DNA from: Massilia violaceinigra
GTDB taxonomy: Bacteria > Pseudomonadota > Gammaproteobacteria > Burkholderiales > Burkholderiaceae_D
Reading direction: 5' to 3'
Assembly (NCBI RefSeq): GCF_002752675.1
Contig: NZ_CP024608.1
Location: 620,001 to 684,000 of the forward strand
Length of the DNA stretch: 64,000 nt
Of the stretch, positions 8,519-19,391 are shown one piece after another. The notes below the pieces were generated by a model. The model saw nothing but the letters and a program-made list of their open reading frames with translations. It had not been told where the DNA came from and searched no databases. The first letter of the stretch is position 1. The number at the start of each line of letters is the position of its first letter. The translations under genes were made by a program, and so were the position numbers.

Positions 8519-9112
8519 TTATTTCGCTCCAGCTTCATCAGGTTCAGGTACGGTCTTGGGAATATCTTTTACCGGAGCGCTTTTCTCGCTGTCGCAATAA
8601 TAGTTTGGCTTTGTCTGCTGAAGCGTTGCAGTAAAAGCACGCAATTCCTTTTCAAACATGGGGCTCGATAATATCGCAGTGCGGTCGTTGTATTTGCCCC
8701 GCATACCCGCATTCAGCTCTGAAGCGTTCAGAATGATTTTCCGGACTTCTCCATCTGTTCGGTGGAGATAAACGCCTACGCGCACATCCATCTGATGAGG
8801 AGCTGGGTGTTTCGCAAATTTTCCACGCTCAAGAATACTTATTAAGGTGGACAGGGAATCTGCTTCGGTTAAAATATATTCGCACGAAATGATAGGCAAA
8901 TCACTTTCTTTTCTCGCGAGGTTGAAGGTCCACTGTTCAGGACCGATATAAATAACAGCCTTCGCCACGTGCCCGCGCAGAGCTGCGATGTCGTTCGAAA
9001 TTCGGGATTTTTTGGGGTTGGCTGCAATTGCTTGCGGTGATGCGAGAGTTGATAATATGGCTATTGTGGCCAATGCCGATTTCAATGACGCCAGTACGGA
9101 ATGGTTTTTCAT
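8519..9112 (-). CDS. Secreted hypothetical protein upstream of the zincin fusion
   Basis: A 197-residue protein with a signal peptide (MKNHSVLASLKSALATIAIL followed by STLASPQAIA) and a mature domain containing two cysteines (ISCEYIL and NYYCDSE). An AGGAG ribosome site lies about ten bases upstream of ATG 9112. The stop lies next to the start of the zincin fusion (8517), so the two are one operon. A periplasmic partner, perhaps an immunity or accessory protein, fits the order, but I do not recognise the family. The DNA is noticeably less GC-rich than the flanking exopolysaccharide genes, suggesting transfer. Confidence 0.65.
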   Translation of the reverse strand: MKNHSVLASLKSALATIAILSTLASPQAIAANPKKSRISNDIAALRGHVAKAVIYIGPEQWTFNLARKESDLPIISCEYILTEADSLSTLISILERGKFAKHPAPHQMDVRVGVYLHRTDGEVRKIILNASELNAGMRGKYNDRTAILSSPMFEKELRAFTATLQQTKPNYYCDSEKSAPVKDIPKTVPEPDEAGAK

Positions 9113-9565
9113 TCGTCAAGTGCTCCTGTTTGTAATTTTTATACTTGGTATTATTGCCGGGGTTGATCAACTGCTTCAGGTGCGTAAAAATAAATGCGGT
9201 CGCGGTGGGTCGCGCCGTCGTCCCGGCCGAGAGATTGCATCAACCTTTTTATCCGGCAGGGGCGTCGCTCTATTTGAATCATGTCGGCTCGCGATCGGCT
9301 CAACCAAAGGATGAGCAATTGATTCAACGAGTCTGCACAATCATTGATATTTTATCATTTTAATTGTCTGTCAGTACACTGTTTGCGGGTGTGCGGATTT
9401 GCCTGGACGTGGCGTAAGCATGCGGCTCCGGGCTGGCGCACAAATGTCGCTCACCAGTTTTTCTGAGACAATCCTTGCAGCATATGTCGCTGTCCTATTG
9501 GTAAGCAACAGGAACACGTCCATATCGGCGCTTTGTGCATTCTGCTAACCAGGTTATTTTCAAAC
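9113..9565. other. Intergenic stretch of about 450 bases, no supported gene
   Basis: Moderately AT-rich sequence between the divergent secreted-protein gene and a small membrane-protein gene. It should carry both promoters. Short open frames here have no ribosome sites and no recognisable residues pattern. I see no hairpin terminator or repeat. Confidence 0.5.
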
Positions 9566-9826
9566 ATGACATTTTCAACGGTATTTTTCTGCTTGTTGGC
9601 GGCAAGGGTCGTCTCTGACATGGCAAGCCTGCTTAGTGAGCATCCCATTTTCGATATCATCTCGGGAGCGATCGTTCTGCTCGGCGCCGCTATCTTGCTG
9701 GCTGTGGGCGTGCGCGACCCATTCGGCTACGTCGCCTTGGTGATGGCTGGGTACTGGATGGTCTGTGGCGTGATGGGATTGTTGAAGCGGAAGCGCCAAA
9801 ACGCCATGCTCGCCAACGCGCGTTAA
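9566..9826 (+). CDS. Small membrane protein, hypothetical
   Basis: About 86 residues from ATG 9566 (MTFSTVFFCLLAARVVSDMA), with three hydrophobic stretches (FFCLLAARVV; IISGAIVLLGAAILLAVGV; YVALVMAGYWMVCGVMGLL) and a basic tail (KRKRQN). An in-frame TTG at 9533 is a possible longer start but has no better ribosome site. No family is recognised. It precedes another small membrane protein by 25 bases on the same strand. Confidence 0.5.
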   Translation: MTFSTVFFCLLAARVVSDMASLLSEHPIFDIISGAIVLLGAAILLAVGVRDPFGYVALVMAGYWMVCGVMGLLKRKRQNAMLANAR

Positions 9827-9851
9827 ACATCGATTTGCTACAGTCTTCGCC

Positions 9852-10178
9852 ATGACTAACAAACCTGGTACGTTTGAATGGCTCATCATCACGGCCTCAA
9901 CCGTGCTGTTCCTTGGCCTCGCTTTTTACGTTTTGCGCGTATTACCGAGCGGCGAGCTCGGCGACAAGGAAAAGTGGCGCGTGCTCCAGTATGTGGAATC
10001 GGTGTACCGGGGCGATCCACCGCCCGCCGCGCCACTGTACATTCCCGTATCGTCCGACCTGACTTACGCGGCACTTGGCATGCCCACCGGTGACACAAGG
10101 TGGCCGTATGTCTGGATACTGCCGGGCGATGACGATGCCGGCGATCCGTCAAGCGGATGCCCGCCGCGATGCCGCTGA
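9852..10178 (+). CDS. Small membrane-anchored hypothetical protein, C-terminus possibly frameshifted
   Basis: A 108-residue protein with one N-terminal membrane helix (WLIITASTVLFLGLAFYVL), then a soluble domain (KWRVLQYVESVYRG and SDLTYAALGMPTGDTRWPYV). The end, PSSGCPPRCR, reads like out-of-frame GC-rich DNA. In the +2 frame just beyond (from about 10148) there is a protein-like stretch, LTVTCGQIGKPAAAVAIGRR followed by MLAFLEENC. The original gene may therefore have been longer and lost its frame near 10120-10150. The family is unknown. Confidence 0.5.
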   Translation: MTNKPGTFEWLIITASTVLFLGLAFYVLRVLPSGELGDKEKWRVLQYVESVYRGDPPPAAPLYIPVSSDLTYAALGMPTGDTRWPYVWILPGDDDAGDPSSGCPPRCR

Positions 10179-10279
10179 CAGTGACATGCGGCCAGATCGG
10201 CAAGCCCGCCGCGGCCGTAGCGATCGGGCGCCGCATGCTGGCCTTTTTGGAAGAGAACTGCCTGCCCCGCGTGAGCGCC

Positions 10280-11650
<1,371 letters not shown>

Positions 11651-11666
11651 AGCGATCCTCTGGCCG

Positions 11667-13742
11667 TCATGCGGCTTTGTCGACAGTTTGAGTGTCCTGC
11701 TGGCATAGCGGCAGGGTGATTCTGAATGTGGTGCCTTGCGGCGGCGTGCTGCTCACCGTCAGGCTGCCGCCGAGCTCATGGATGTACTCGCGGCTCTCGA
11801 AGGCGCCGATGCCCATGCCGGCCGATTTGGTCGATTCAAACGGCTTGTACAGGCGCTCGCGGATGAATTCTTCGCTCATGCCTTCGCCGGTGTCGCGGAT
11901 CTCGATGATAACCGAATCGTCCGCGCGGCTGAGCGTGATTGCCACCTGGCCCTCCTTGGGCGTGGCTTCGATCGCGTTCTGGATCAGGTGGCCCACCACC
12001 CGTTCCAGCCGCTCCCAGTCGGCCACCACGCGCAGGCGCGGCTCGGCGACCGTGAGCAACGGACGCGGCTCGAAGGCGGCCTTGTTGGCGACCGCCTGGA
12101 CCAGCAGTTTTTCGATGGACAGCGGAGCAGGGCGCTCCTGCGAGGCGCTGCGGCTGAGCTTTTGCAGCATCAGGCGCATCTTTTGCACCGACAAGGTCAC
12201 CGTTTCAAGCATGTCGCGCTGGAACTCCGGGTTGTCCTTGTGCTTTTCGGCATTGGGAATGAGCAAGCCCAGCTGCGACACCAGGTTCTTCAGGTCGTGC
12301 ACGACAAAGGTCGACATGCGGTTGAAGGACTCGAACTGGCGCGCCAGCATCAGGGCGCTGGCCGCTTCGTGTTGGGCCAGGTAGCTGGCGGCCTGGCTGC
12401 CGGCAATCTTGAGCAGGTCGATCACTTCCCAGTTCAGGGTGATCGCGCTGCGCGGCTGCAACAGCAGCATGAAGCCGAACAGGCGGCCCTGCAGCATCAG
12501 CGGCACCACCAGCCAGCCGCGCGGAAATTTATTCAGCCACTCGGGCAGCACCAGGCCCTCGTACTTGTCGGGGTCTTTGCTGAATTCCTGCAGGTCGACC
12601 ACCCACTGGCGCGATTCCAGGAAGCGGCAAAAGGCCGAGTCGTCCGGCTCGGACGGCGCGCTGTCGGGCAAATGCCAGCTGGCCACCGGTTCGCACTGGC
12701 CCGCTTCGCGCCGGATCCACAGCATGCCGCCCGAACTTTCCACCAGCTCGCCCACCGCTTGCAGGGTGCGTTCGCCCAGGTTGGGACCGGCTTCGGACAG
12801 GGTGCGGGTAAAGCGCAGCCATTCTTCGCGGTAGTCGTAGTTGTAGCTGTAGAAATGCTTGCTGATGAACACTTTCAGCCAGGAGCGGAAGGTGCCCGAG
12901 AACAAAATGCCGGCCAGCAGCACCAGCGCGCCGAACAGGAAGGCCATCTGCATCAGCGAGCCCCACTGGCCGCCGAAGTAGCGCAAATAATAACCGGCCG
13001 CGCCCATGGCCAGCAGGTACGCCGCGGAGCCGAACAGGGCGGCCGAATGGAACAGCAGGCGGCGGGAGACGGCAATGTGGGTCGACCACGATGCGCTGCG
13101 CGCCACCGAGACCGCGATCAGGGGCGCGGTCAGGGCATTGACCACGCCGCGCGCGGACCAGATCTCGGGATTGACCTGGCGCATCAGCAAGGCGTTACTG
13201 TACAGATAGAAATCGTAGACGAAGATGCCGCCGATGCCGAGGCAGGCGAACTTGATGGCCCAGCGTTCCTGCACCGGCTTGTTGCGGTACAACTGTTCGA
13301 CCAGCAGCATGCCGAGCACGGCCATGCCAATGCGCGCCATCACGCCCAGGATGCCGCTTTGCTGGCCCAGCACGGCGGGAAAGAATTCGGACAAGACCTT
13401 GTCGCCCAGCACCAGCACATACAGTGCCGCGACCGCCGGCAGGGCCGGGGTGCGGCGCAGCTGGCGCCAGCTGGTGCCCTCGAAGTGGCCCAGCAGCGAC
13501 AGCAGCACCACGGTCCAGGCGCCGTTGCGCGCCACTTCCAGCAGTTCGCCGGCCCAGTTCTGGGGCAGGGTGCCCCAGGCCTGGGCCGCCAGCGCGCCGC
13601 CCCACAGCACCGTCAGGGCGCAGGCGCTGGCCAGCACCGACGCATGCTGGCGGCTGCGCCAGCGCGTGAGCAGCACGGCGCCGAGCAGCGCAAACGCGAG
13701 CGCGGCAATGGAATAGCTAAAGGTAGCGATGTTGGTCAGCAT
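11667..13742 (-). CDS. prsK: PrsK: PEP-CTERM system sensor histidine kinase
   Basis: A 691-residue protein with about eight to ten N-terminal membrane segments (residues 1-300), a GAF-like cytoplasmic region (about 320-470), a dimerisation/phospho-acceptor helix containing VVHDLKNLVSQL, and an ATPase domain with N box (HLIQNAIEAT), DTGEGMS and GMGIGAFESRE. The order and length match PrsK of exosortase-A loci. It is probably an inner-membrane sensor that phosphorylates PrsR. It follows the sugar transferase by 82 bases. Confidence 0.92.
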   Translation of the reverse strand: MLTNIATFSYSIAALAFALLGAVLLTRWRSRQHASVLASACALTVLWGGALAAQAWGTLPQNWAGELLEVARNGAWTVVLLSLLGHFEGTSWRQLRRTPALPAVAALYVLVLGDKVLSEFFPAVLGQQSGILGVMARIGMAVLGMLLVEQLYRNKPVQERWAIKFACLGIGGIFVYDFYLYSNALLMRQVNPEIWSARGVVNALTAPLIAVSVARSASWSTHIAVSRRLLFHSAALFGSAAYLLAMGAAGYYLRYFGGQWGSLMQMAFLFGALVLLAGILFSGTFRSWLKVFISKHFYSYNYDYREEWLRFTRTLSEAGPNLGERTLQAVGELVESSGGMLWIRREAGQCEPVASWHLPDSAPSEPDDSAFCRFLESRQWVVDLQEFSKDPDKYEGLVLPEWLNKFPRGWLVVPLMLQGRLFGFMLLLQPRSAITLNWEVIDLLKIAGSQAASYLAQHEAASALMLARQFESFNRMSTFVVHDLKNLVSQLGLLIPNAEKHKDNPEFQRDMLETVTLSVQKMRLMLQKLSRSASQERPAPLSIEKLLVQAVANKAAFEPRPLLTVAEPRLRVVADWERLERVVGHLIQNAIEATPKEGQVAITLSRADDSVIIEIRDTGEGMSEEFIRERLYKPFESTKSAGMGIGAFESREYIHELGGSLTVSSTPPQGTTFRITLPLCQQDTQTVDKAA

Positions 13743-13824
13743 TCCGGTCCCGTCGTCTTTCCGGTGTGGATCGAATTGCCGGACGAGGCCGGCGCAGCCG
13801 CCCGCCGCAAGGTGCAGGCCGCGG

Positions 13825-15231
13825 TCAACGCCCGTGACTGCCCATGACGACCTTGAGGGTATCGATCAGGATCAGCAGGTCGAGGAACAGGCTGTTGTTT
13901 TTCACATAATACAGATCATACTGGAGCTTTTGCACCGCGTCATCGACAGATGCGCCATAACCGTAGCGCACCTGGGCCCAGCCGGTGATGCCGGGCTTGA
14001 TGCTGTGGCGTACGTTGTAGTAAGGAACCTGCTCGGTCAGCTGCTCGACGAAGTACGGCCGCTCGGGACGCGGACCGACGAAGCTCATCTCGCCCTTGAA
14101 CACGTTGAGGATCTGCGGCAACTCGTCGATACGGCATTTGCGGATGAAGTTGCCCACGCGCGTGACGCGCGGATCGTTCTGGGCCGCCCACTGCGGCTTG
14201 CCGCCCTTTTCGGCGTCGTTGTACATGCTGCGGAACTTGAGCACCTTGAAGGTTTCGCCATTGGTGCCGACCCGTTCCTGCTGGTAAAAAATCGGGGCGC
14301 GGTCTTCGATGAAAATCGCCAGCGCGGTCAGGAACATCACCGGCAGGGAGACCACCAGCAAGGTGCCGCTGACCACCAGGTCGAAAGTGCGCTTGACGAA
14401 AATGCGGATGAAGCTCTGGTCGAAACCGCCGCCGAAGACCAGCCAGCTCGGCTGCAGCGAATCGACCCGGATCTGGCTCGTTTCGCGCTCGAAAAAGGTG
14501 GCGGCATCGATCACTTTCACGCCGTACAGTTTGCACTCGAGCAGTTCCTTGATCGGAAAGGCGCCGCCGCGGCGGTTTTCCACCGACACCACAATTTCCT
14601 CGACGTCATGGCGCCGCGCCAGGGTCAGCAGCGATTCGCCGCCGCGCACTTCCAGCAGGGTCGAGGCCGGCACGCGCGATTCTTCGGACGGCATGGCGAT
14701 GAAGCCGGCGATTTCGTAGCGGTGGTAGACCTGGTCGCGGTTGGCCAGTTCGCGGCATTCGTTGGCCAGGGCGCCGCCGCCGACGAACAGGATGCGCGAC
14801 TCGAACTTGCGCGCTTCGGATGTCTTGAGGAAAATCGTGCGCGCCACAAAGATGCCGCCGGCCCCGATCATGAACACCAGCAGCATGATGCCGCGCCCGA
14901 AATACAGGTTCGGCGCCACGTAGAACAGCAGTGTCAGAATGCAAAAGCCCATCGCGAACGAGGGCAGCAGCTTCTGGAAGAAGGGATTGCGCAAGCCTTC
15001 GGTCAGGTTGAGCTGGTACATGCCGAGCGCGCTCATGCTGAACACGATGGCGATGGCATAGGCGATCGCCGACACCAGGAAATTGTCCAGGCCCGGCGGC
15101 AGCGTGGTCTTGCCGTCTTCGTAGACGCGCAGCGCCGCGCCCGCGTACGCCGAACCGATCAGGATCAGCACCTCGACAAACAGCAGCACGAACACGACGC
15201 GCGATACATAGTGATTAGAAATCCGAAGCAT
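13825..15231 (-). CDS. epsB: PEP-CTERM-associated undecaprenyl-phosphate sugar transferase
   Basis: A 468-residue polyprenyl-phosphate sugar phosphotransferase that starts repeat-unit assembly on the lipid carrier. The N-terminal half has four or five membrane helices and a CoA-binding-like fold (ILFVGGGALANECREL). The C-terminal catalytic domain starts with a membrane anchor (FVKRTFDLVVSGTLLVVSLP), then VLKFRSMYNDAE, KCRIDELPQILNVFKGEMSF, VGPRPERPYF and SIKPGITGWAQVRYGYG. This layout is that of the EpsB-like transferase in exosortase-A loci. It is downstream of the nucleotide-sugar enzymes, in the same direction. Confidence 0.92.
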   Translation of the reverse strand: MLRISNHYVSRVVFVLLFVEVLILIGSAYAGAALRVYEDGKTTLPPGLDNFLVSAIAYAIAIVFSMSALGMYQLNLTEGLRNPFFQKLLPSFAMGFCILTLLFYVAPNLYFGRGIMLLVFMIGAGGIFVARTIFLKTSEARKFESRILFVGGGALANECRELANRDQVYHRYEIAGFIAMPSEESRVPASTLLEVRGGESLLTLARRHDVEEIVVSVENRRGGAFPIKELLECKLYGVKVIDAATFFERETSQIRVDSLQPSWLVFGGGFDQSFIRIFVKRTFDLVVSGTLLVVSLPVMFLTALAIFIEDRAPIFYQQERVGTNGETFKVLKFRSMYNDAEKGGKPQWAAQNDPRVTRVGNFIRKCRIDELPQILNVFKGEMSFVGPRPERPYFVEQLTEQVPYYNVRHSIKPGITGWAQVRYGYGASVDDAVQKLQYDLYYVKNNSLFLDLLILIDTLKVVMGSHGR

Positions 15232-15298
15232 TTTCCACCCCTGGACAGGAAAAGTGGCGTTGCATGGCGGGCGCGGATGGCACCCTGCCGCAACGCTT

Positions 15299-16360
15299 TT
15301 AGTTGTTATAAGTCAAATTCCGGATGTACCATGCCATGGCTTGCCGCATGCCCTCGCCGATCCGGTGGGTGGGGGCAAAACCGAGCAGCTTGATCGCTTT
15401 GGAAATATCGGCCTGCGAGTGGCGCACATCGCCGGCGCGGAAAGGCGCGTACTGCGGCTGATGGTCGCGCACGTGCGGAAACTGTTCTGCCAGCAATTCG
15501 CACATCATCGCGTGCAGCTGGTTCAGGCTGGTGCGCTCGTTGAGCGCGACGTTGTAGACCTGGTTGCTCGCTTCGGGGTCGTCGGCCAGGGCGGCCAGCA
15601 GATTGGCCTGCACCACATTGTCGATGTAGCAGAAGTCGCGGCTGGTTTCGCCATCGCCATTGATGAACAGCGGCTTGTTCTTGATCAGCGCGGCAATCCA
15701 TTGCGGGATCACGGCGGCGTAGGCGCCATCCGGGTCCTGGCGCGGGCCGAACACATTGAAGTAGCGCAAGCCGATGGTCTGGGTGCCGTAGCAGCGTCCG
15801 AACACTTCGGCGTACAGTTCGTTGACATACTTGGTGATGGCGTAGGGCGACAGCGGGCTGCCGATCTCGTCCTCGACCTTGGGCAGGGCCGGATGGTCGC
15901 CGTAGGTCGAGCTGGAAGCGGCGTACACGAAGCGCTTGACTTTGGCGTCGCGCGCGGCCACCAGCATGTTCAGGAAACCGGTGACGTTGGTATCGTTGGT
16001 GGTGATCGGGTCTTCCATCGAGCGCGATACCGAGCCGAGCGCCGCTTCGTGCAGCACATAGTCGGCGCTGGCCACGGCCCTGGCGCAATCGGCGGGCACG
16101 CGGATATCGCCGCGGATGAAGGTGAAGTTGCTCCAGGCGGCGCTGCCGACCAGTTCGCGCACCTGGTCCAGGTTGTGCTGGTGGCCCGTGGCGAAGTTAT
16201 CGAGGCCGGTGACCTTCTGGCCCAGCCGCAGCAGCGCTTCGACCAGGTTCGACCCGATGAAACCGGCCGCGCCCGTAACCAGCCAGTGGCTGCGGTGCGC
16301 GCGCAAGTGCTGTTGAACCTCGATAAATTTACCCACGGCCGACTCCAGTTTCTTATTCAT
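15299..16360 (-). CDS. UDP-N-acetylhexosamine C4-epimerase (WbpP/TviC type)
   Basis: A 353-residue extended short-chain dehydrogenase/reductase. The NAD site [16 protein letters not shown] lies near residue 29. The catalytic triad is visible as SSSTYGD and YAITKYVNE, and [18 protein letters not shown] is the segment typical of WbpP-like epimerases of UDP-GlcNAc or UDP-GlcNAcA. It follows the UDP-sugar dehydrogenase by 42 bases. Together they would make UDP-GalNAcA, or the related epimer, for the exopolysaccharide. The exact substrate is inferred from pairing and motif, not proved. Confidence 0.88.
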   Translation of the reverse strand: MNKKLESAVGKFIEVQQHLRAHRSHWLVTGAAGFIGSNLVEALLRLGQKVTGLDNFATGHQHNLDQVRELVGSAAWSNFTFIRGDIRVPADCARAVASADYVLHEAALGSVSRSMEDPITTNDTNVTGFLNMLVAARDAKVKRFVYAASSSTYGDHPALPKVEDEIGSPLSPYAITKYVNELYAEVFGRCYGTQTIGLRYFNVFGPRQDPDGAYAAVIPQWIAALIKNKPLFINGDGETSRDFCYIDNVVQANLLAALADDPEASNQVYNVALNERTSLNQLHAMMCELLAEQFPHVRDHQPQYAPFRAGDVRHSQADISKAIKLLGFAPTHRIGEGMRQAMAWYIRNLTYNN

Positions 16361-16402
16361 GCTGCATACAAGGAAGCGCCACCGGGCGCTCCCCAGGCAC
16401 CC

Positions 16403-17695
16403 CTACAGGCGCCAGACGGAAAAACCGGCGGCGCGCAAGGCGTCCTGGTCGAACAGCGATTTGACATCCATGAAGCAGCCGCCCTTGTTCAGTTTGGCCT
16501 GGAGGTCGGACAGCGGACGCGCCAGCAACTCCTGGTGCGAGACCGCCGCGATGATGGCGTCGGCCTGCGGCAGACGTTCCCAGCTTTCCAGTTCCACGCC
16601 GTACTCGTGCATGGCTTCGGCGGCATCGGCCACCGGATCGTGCACGTGCACCTGCACGCCGTAGGTTTGCAGTTCGGCGATGATATCGGCCACCTTGGAA
16701 TTGCGCAGATCCGGGCAGTTTTCCTTGAACGTCAGGCCGATCACATTCACCTTGGCGCCCTTGACGTTGAAACCGGCCGCGATCATCGACTTGACCGTCT
16801 TTTCAGCCACGAACTTGGCCATGCCATCGTTGATGCGGCGCCCCGCCAGGATCACCTGCGGGTGGTAGCCGATCATTTCGGCCTTGTGCGTCAGGTAATA
16901 CGGATCGACGCCGATGCAATGCCCGCCCACCAGGCCCGGGCGGAACGGCAGGAAGTTCCATTTGGTGCCGGCGGCCTTCAGTACTTCGAGCGTATCGATG
17001 CCAATTTTATCGAAAATGATGGCAAGTTCGTTCATCAGCGCGATATTCAAGTCGCGCTGGGTGTTCTCGATGACCTTCGCCGCTTCCGCCACTTTCACGC
17101 TCGACGCCCGATACACGCCGGCCGTGATGATCGATTCGTACAGCTTGGCCACTTCATCGAGGGTGGCGTCGTCGTCGCCCGAGACCACCTTGAGGATGGT
17201 GGTCAGGGTATGTTCCTTGTCGCCCGGATTGATGCGCTCAGGGGAAAAGCCGACGTGAAAATCCTGCTTCCACTTCAGGCCCGAATGCTGCTCGAGGATG
17301 GGAATGCACACTTCCTCGGTCGCGCCCGGGTACACGGTGGACTCGAAAATGACGATCGCGCCCTTCTTCATATGCAGGCCGACCGTTTTCGTGGCGCCGG
17401 CGAGCGGGGTGAAGTCGGGATTGTGGGCGATATCGACCGGGGTCGGCACGGCCACCACGATGTAATCGGCGCCGGCAATGGCGGCAGGATCGGCGCTGAC
17501 GGTCAGGTGCTGCGCGGCGCGCAACTGTTCACTGTTCAGTTCACCCGTAGGGTCGATGAAGCGCCGATAGCTGTCGATCTTGCTGGTCGACAGATCGAAA
17601 CCGATCGTCGTGCGCTTCTTGCCGAATTCGACAGCCAATGGCAGGCCGACATAACCCAGGCCAACGACGGCCACTACTTTTGCTGCTGCTTCCAT
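16403..17695 (-). CDS. Nucleotide-sugar dehydrogenase (WbpO/TviB type)
   Basis: About 430 residues from ATG 17695 (MEAAAKVVAVVGLGYVGLPL), preceded by AGGGAATCCGAG; a longer upstream extension lacks a ribosome site and has no family likeness. It has the Rossmann motif GLGYVGLP, the FESTVYPGATEEV segment, GFSPERINPGD, the catalytic-Cys region GGHCIGVDPYYL and GLTFKENCPDLRNSK. These are typical of UDP-GlcNAc/GalNAc 6-dehydrogenases that make a uronic acid. It is the first gene of the minus-strand exopolysaccharide operon (dehydrogenase, epimerase, transferase, PrsK, PrsR). Confidence 0.9.
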   Translation of the reverse strand: MEAAAKVVAVVGLGYVGLPLAVEFGKKRTTIGFDLSTSKIDSYRRFIDPTGELNSEQLRAAQHLTVSADPAAIAGADYIVVAVPTPVDIAHNPDFTPLAGATKTVGLHMKKGAIVIFESTVYPGATEEVCIPILEQHSGLKWKQDFHVGFSPERINPGDKEHTLTTILKVVSGDDDATLDEVAKLYESIITAGVYRASSVKVAEAAKVIENTQRDLNIALMNELAIIFDKIGIDTLEVLKAAGTKWNFLPFRPGLVGGHCIGVDPYYLTHKAEMIGYHPQVILAGRRINDGMAKFVAEKTVKSMIAAGFNVKGAKVNVIGLTFKENCPDLRNSKVADIIAELQTYGVQVHVHDPVADAAEAMHEYGVELESWERLPQADAIIAAVSHQELLARPLSDLQAKLNKGGCFMDVKSLFDQDALRAAGFSVWRL

Positions 17696-18353
17696 CTCGG
17701 ATTCCCTGTTTAAAACGTATTTTGTTATTATAGCAACTGAATTACGCCAGCATAATTTCCTTGAAAACATCGGTGCGCTGGCTCACTTCGCCTCTCGGCC
17801 ACGGCAGCCTGTCCCGGGCGCCGCCCGATGTTTATATGGAGCGACTCCGGGCCGGCAAAATTGCACGCGGCACAAGTCGCCGACCAAAAATAATGATCGG
17901 AACCATATGCTTAGGAATATACACTCTTTCCTTGCGAAATAGCAAAGTTCGTTACAACTTAACTAACTTTATAAGAAATTTGTGTTGTTATTTTTATCTG
18001 TCCATGACAGGGTTGGTCATTCGCGGGAGCGGCGCGCCCGGACGCGTCCGGAGGCTGCGACCGAGGTCGCATCGGGTTCCGGAAAAGGCCGCATAAGACG
18101 GGCCTGAATCCCTATTGTAATGAGGTGCCATCGGCCTAAAAAAGTATTATTAGTAACTGTTGCGTTTTTGCCCCGACGATTTTTTTCGCATATACAGCTG
18201 CCTATTCAGCGTTCGTTTGCGCGTTCGCAAAGTGTGTTTCCAAGAATTTGAACATGACTCCCATGCGGGAACATCTGGCGCCCGGCGCGGCCTAATTTTC
18301 ATGACCATCGGGCGTCGCCACCAGCGGCGCCGGCCATCCGCACAGGAGACGTC
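17696..18353. other. 658-base divergent intergenic region upstream of the exopolysaccharide operon
   Basis: Contains an AT-rich segment (about 17880-18000) in otherwise GC-rich DNA, which is the likely promoter region of the leftward operon. It also has two adjacent palindromes: CCGGACGCGTCCGG (18038-18051) and TGCGACC/GGTCGCA (18055-18070). A purine-rich ribosome site (AGGAGACGTC) precedes the rightward gene at 18354. No gene is supported here, and no convincing sigma-54 site was found although PrsR is nearby. Confidence 0.5.
17916..17945 (-). promoter_or_regulatory. Possible promoter for the leftward exopolysaccharide operon
   Basis: Read on the minus strand, TTGCTA (17945-17940) and TATATT (17921-17916) are separated by 18 bases. 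Transcription would run into the dehydrogenase gene at 17695, giving a leader of more than 200 bases. Support is only the motif match and the AT-rich setting. Confidence 0.3.
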
Positions 18354-19391
18354 ATGGAAACGAGCAGCGACACCAGCCGGCGCCAGGCGCGTCCCGGTTC
18401 TTGGCAATACCCGGGCGCCGCGCCCGGCGTGGACGACGACCAGGCCGCCGCCGATGGCGGGGAGCTGGCGCGCCTGACCGGCCCGCCGCGCGCCGCCCGC
18501 GAAGCGCGGCTCGGCATCGCGCTGGGGTGGCTCAGCATCGGCCTCGGGCTGGCCGGCCTGATGGCGCCGCGCTTCATGGCGCGCGCGGCCGGCATGCCCG
18601 ACTGGCCGCATGTCATGCGCGTGGTGGGCATGCGCGAACTGGTCAGCGGCGTGGGCCTGCTGAACCGGCCCCACGACCAGCTGTGGCGCTGGTCGCGCGT
18701 GATGGGCGACGCCATGGACCTGGGCATTGTCGGCGTCGCCGCGATCCACCCTTATGCCAACCGGCGCCGGCTGGCGTCGACGGCGCTGGCGCTGGCCTCG
18801 GTCGGCGCGCTGGACCTGCGCGCCGGCAATCCGCCGCGCATCACGCCGTCCCATGGGGCGCTGACAGGGCCGCAGGGCGGGCAGCGGGTGCAGCACGCGG
18901 TCAGCATCCACCGTCCCGCCGGGGAGTGCTACCGCTTCTGGCGCGACCTCGCGCGCCTGCCGGAGTTCATGCAGCACCTCGAATCGGTCACCGTCATCGA
19001 CGAGCGGCGTTCGCACTGGTGCGCCAGCGGGCCGGCCGGGCGCAAGATCGAGTGGGACGCCGACATCACCGACGACCAGCCGGGCCAGTTGCTGCGCTGG
19101 CGTTCGGTGCCCGGTGCCGATGTCGACAACGCCGGCAGTGTGCGTTTCATCCCCGCCAACGGGGGCCGCGCCACGGTGCTGCAGGTGCAGATGAGCTACC
19201 ACCCGCCCGCCGGGCGCGCCGGTGCCGCGGTGGCCAGGCTGTTCGGCGAGGAACCCCTGATCCAGGTGCGCGACGACCTGCGCCGCTTCAAGCAACTGAT
19301 CGAGACTGGCGAAATCCCCACCACCCGCGGCCAGCCGGCCGGCGCGCGCAGCCTCGTATCCACCCTGTTTGGCAAAGGAGCCGACCAATGA
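18354..19391 (+). CDS. Membrane protein with C-terminal SRPBCC (cyclase/dehydrase) domain
   Basis: A 345-residue protein started at ATG 18354 after AGGAGACGTC. Residues about 50-140 form membrane segments ([20 protein letters not shown] and later AHP/LALA stretches). The C-terminal half is a START-like SRPBCC fold beginning [20 protein letters not shown], with [11 protein letters not shown] and the [18 protein letters not shown] segment. Such proteins bind hydrophobic ligands. It is coupled by ATGA overlap to the zinc alcohol dehydrogenase. This pair recurs in proteobacteria, often with stress genes, but its substrate is unknown. Confidence 0.82.
   Translation: METSSDTSRRQARPGSWQYPGAAPGVDDDQAAADGGELARLTGPPRAAREARLGIALGWLSIGLGLAGLMAPRFMARAAGMPDWPHVMRVVGMRELVSGVGLLNRPHDQLWRWSRVMGDAMDLGIVGVAAIHPYANRRRLASTALALASVGALDLRAGNPPRITPSHGALTGPQGGQRVQHAVSIHRPAGECYRFWRDLARLPEFMQHLESVTVIDERRSHWCASGPAGRKIEWDADITDDQPGQLLRWRSVPGADVDNAGSVRFIPANGGRATVLQVQMSYHPPAGRAGAAVARLFGEEPLIQVRDDLRRFKQLIETGEIPTTRGQPAGARSLVSTLFGKGADQ

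Noticed and set aside
11736..13847. 703-codon open frame opposite PrsK
   Set aside because: Antisense shadow; the PrsK reading has clear kinase motifs, this one has none.
18114..18130. Sigma-54 promoter (minus strand) for the exopolysaccharide operon
   Set aside because: TGGCAC is present, but the -12 position reads TACA, not TTGC, and it is over 400 bases from the operon start.
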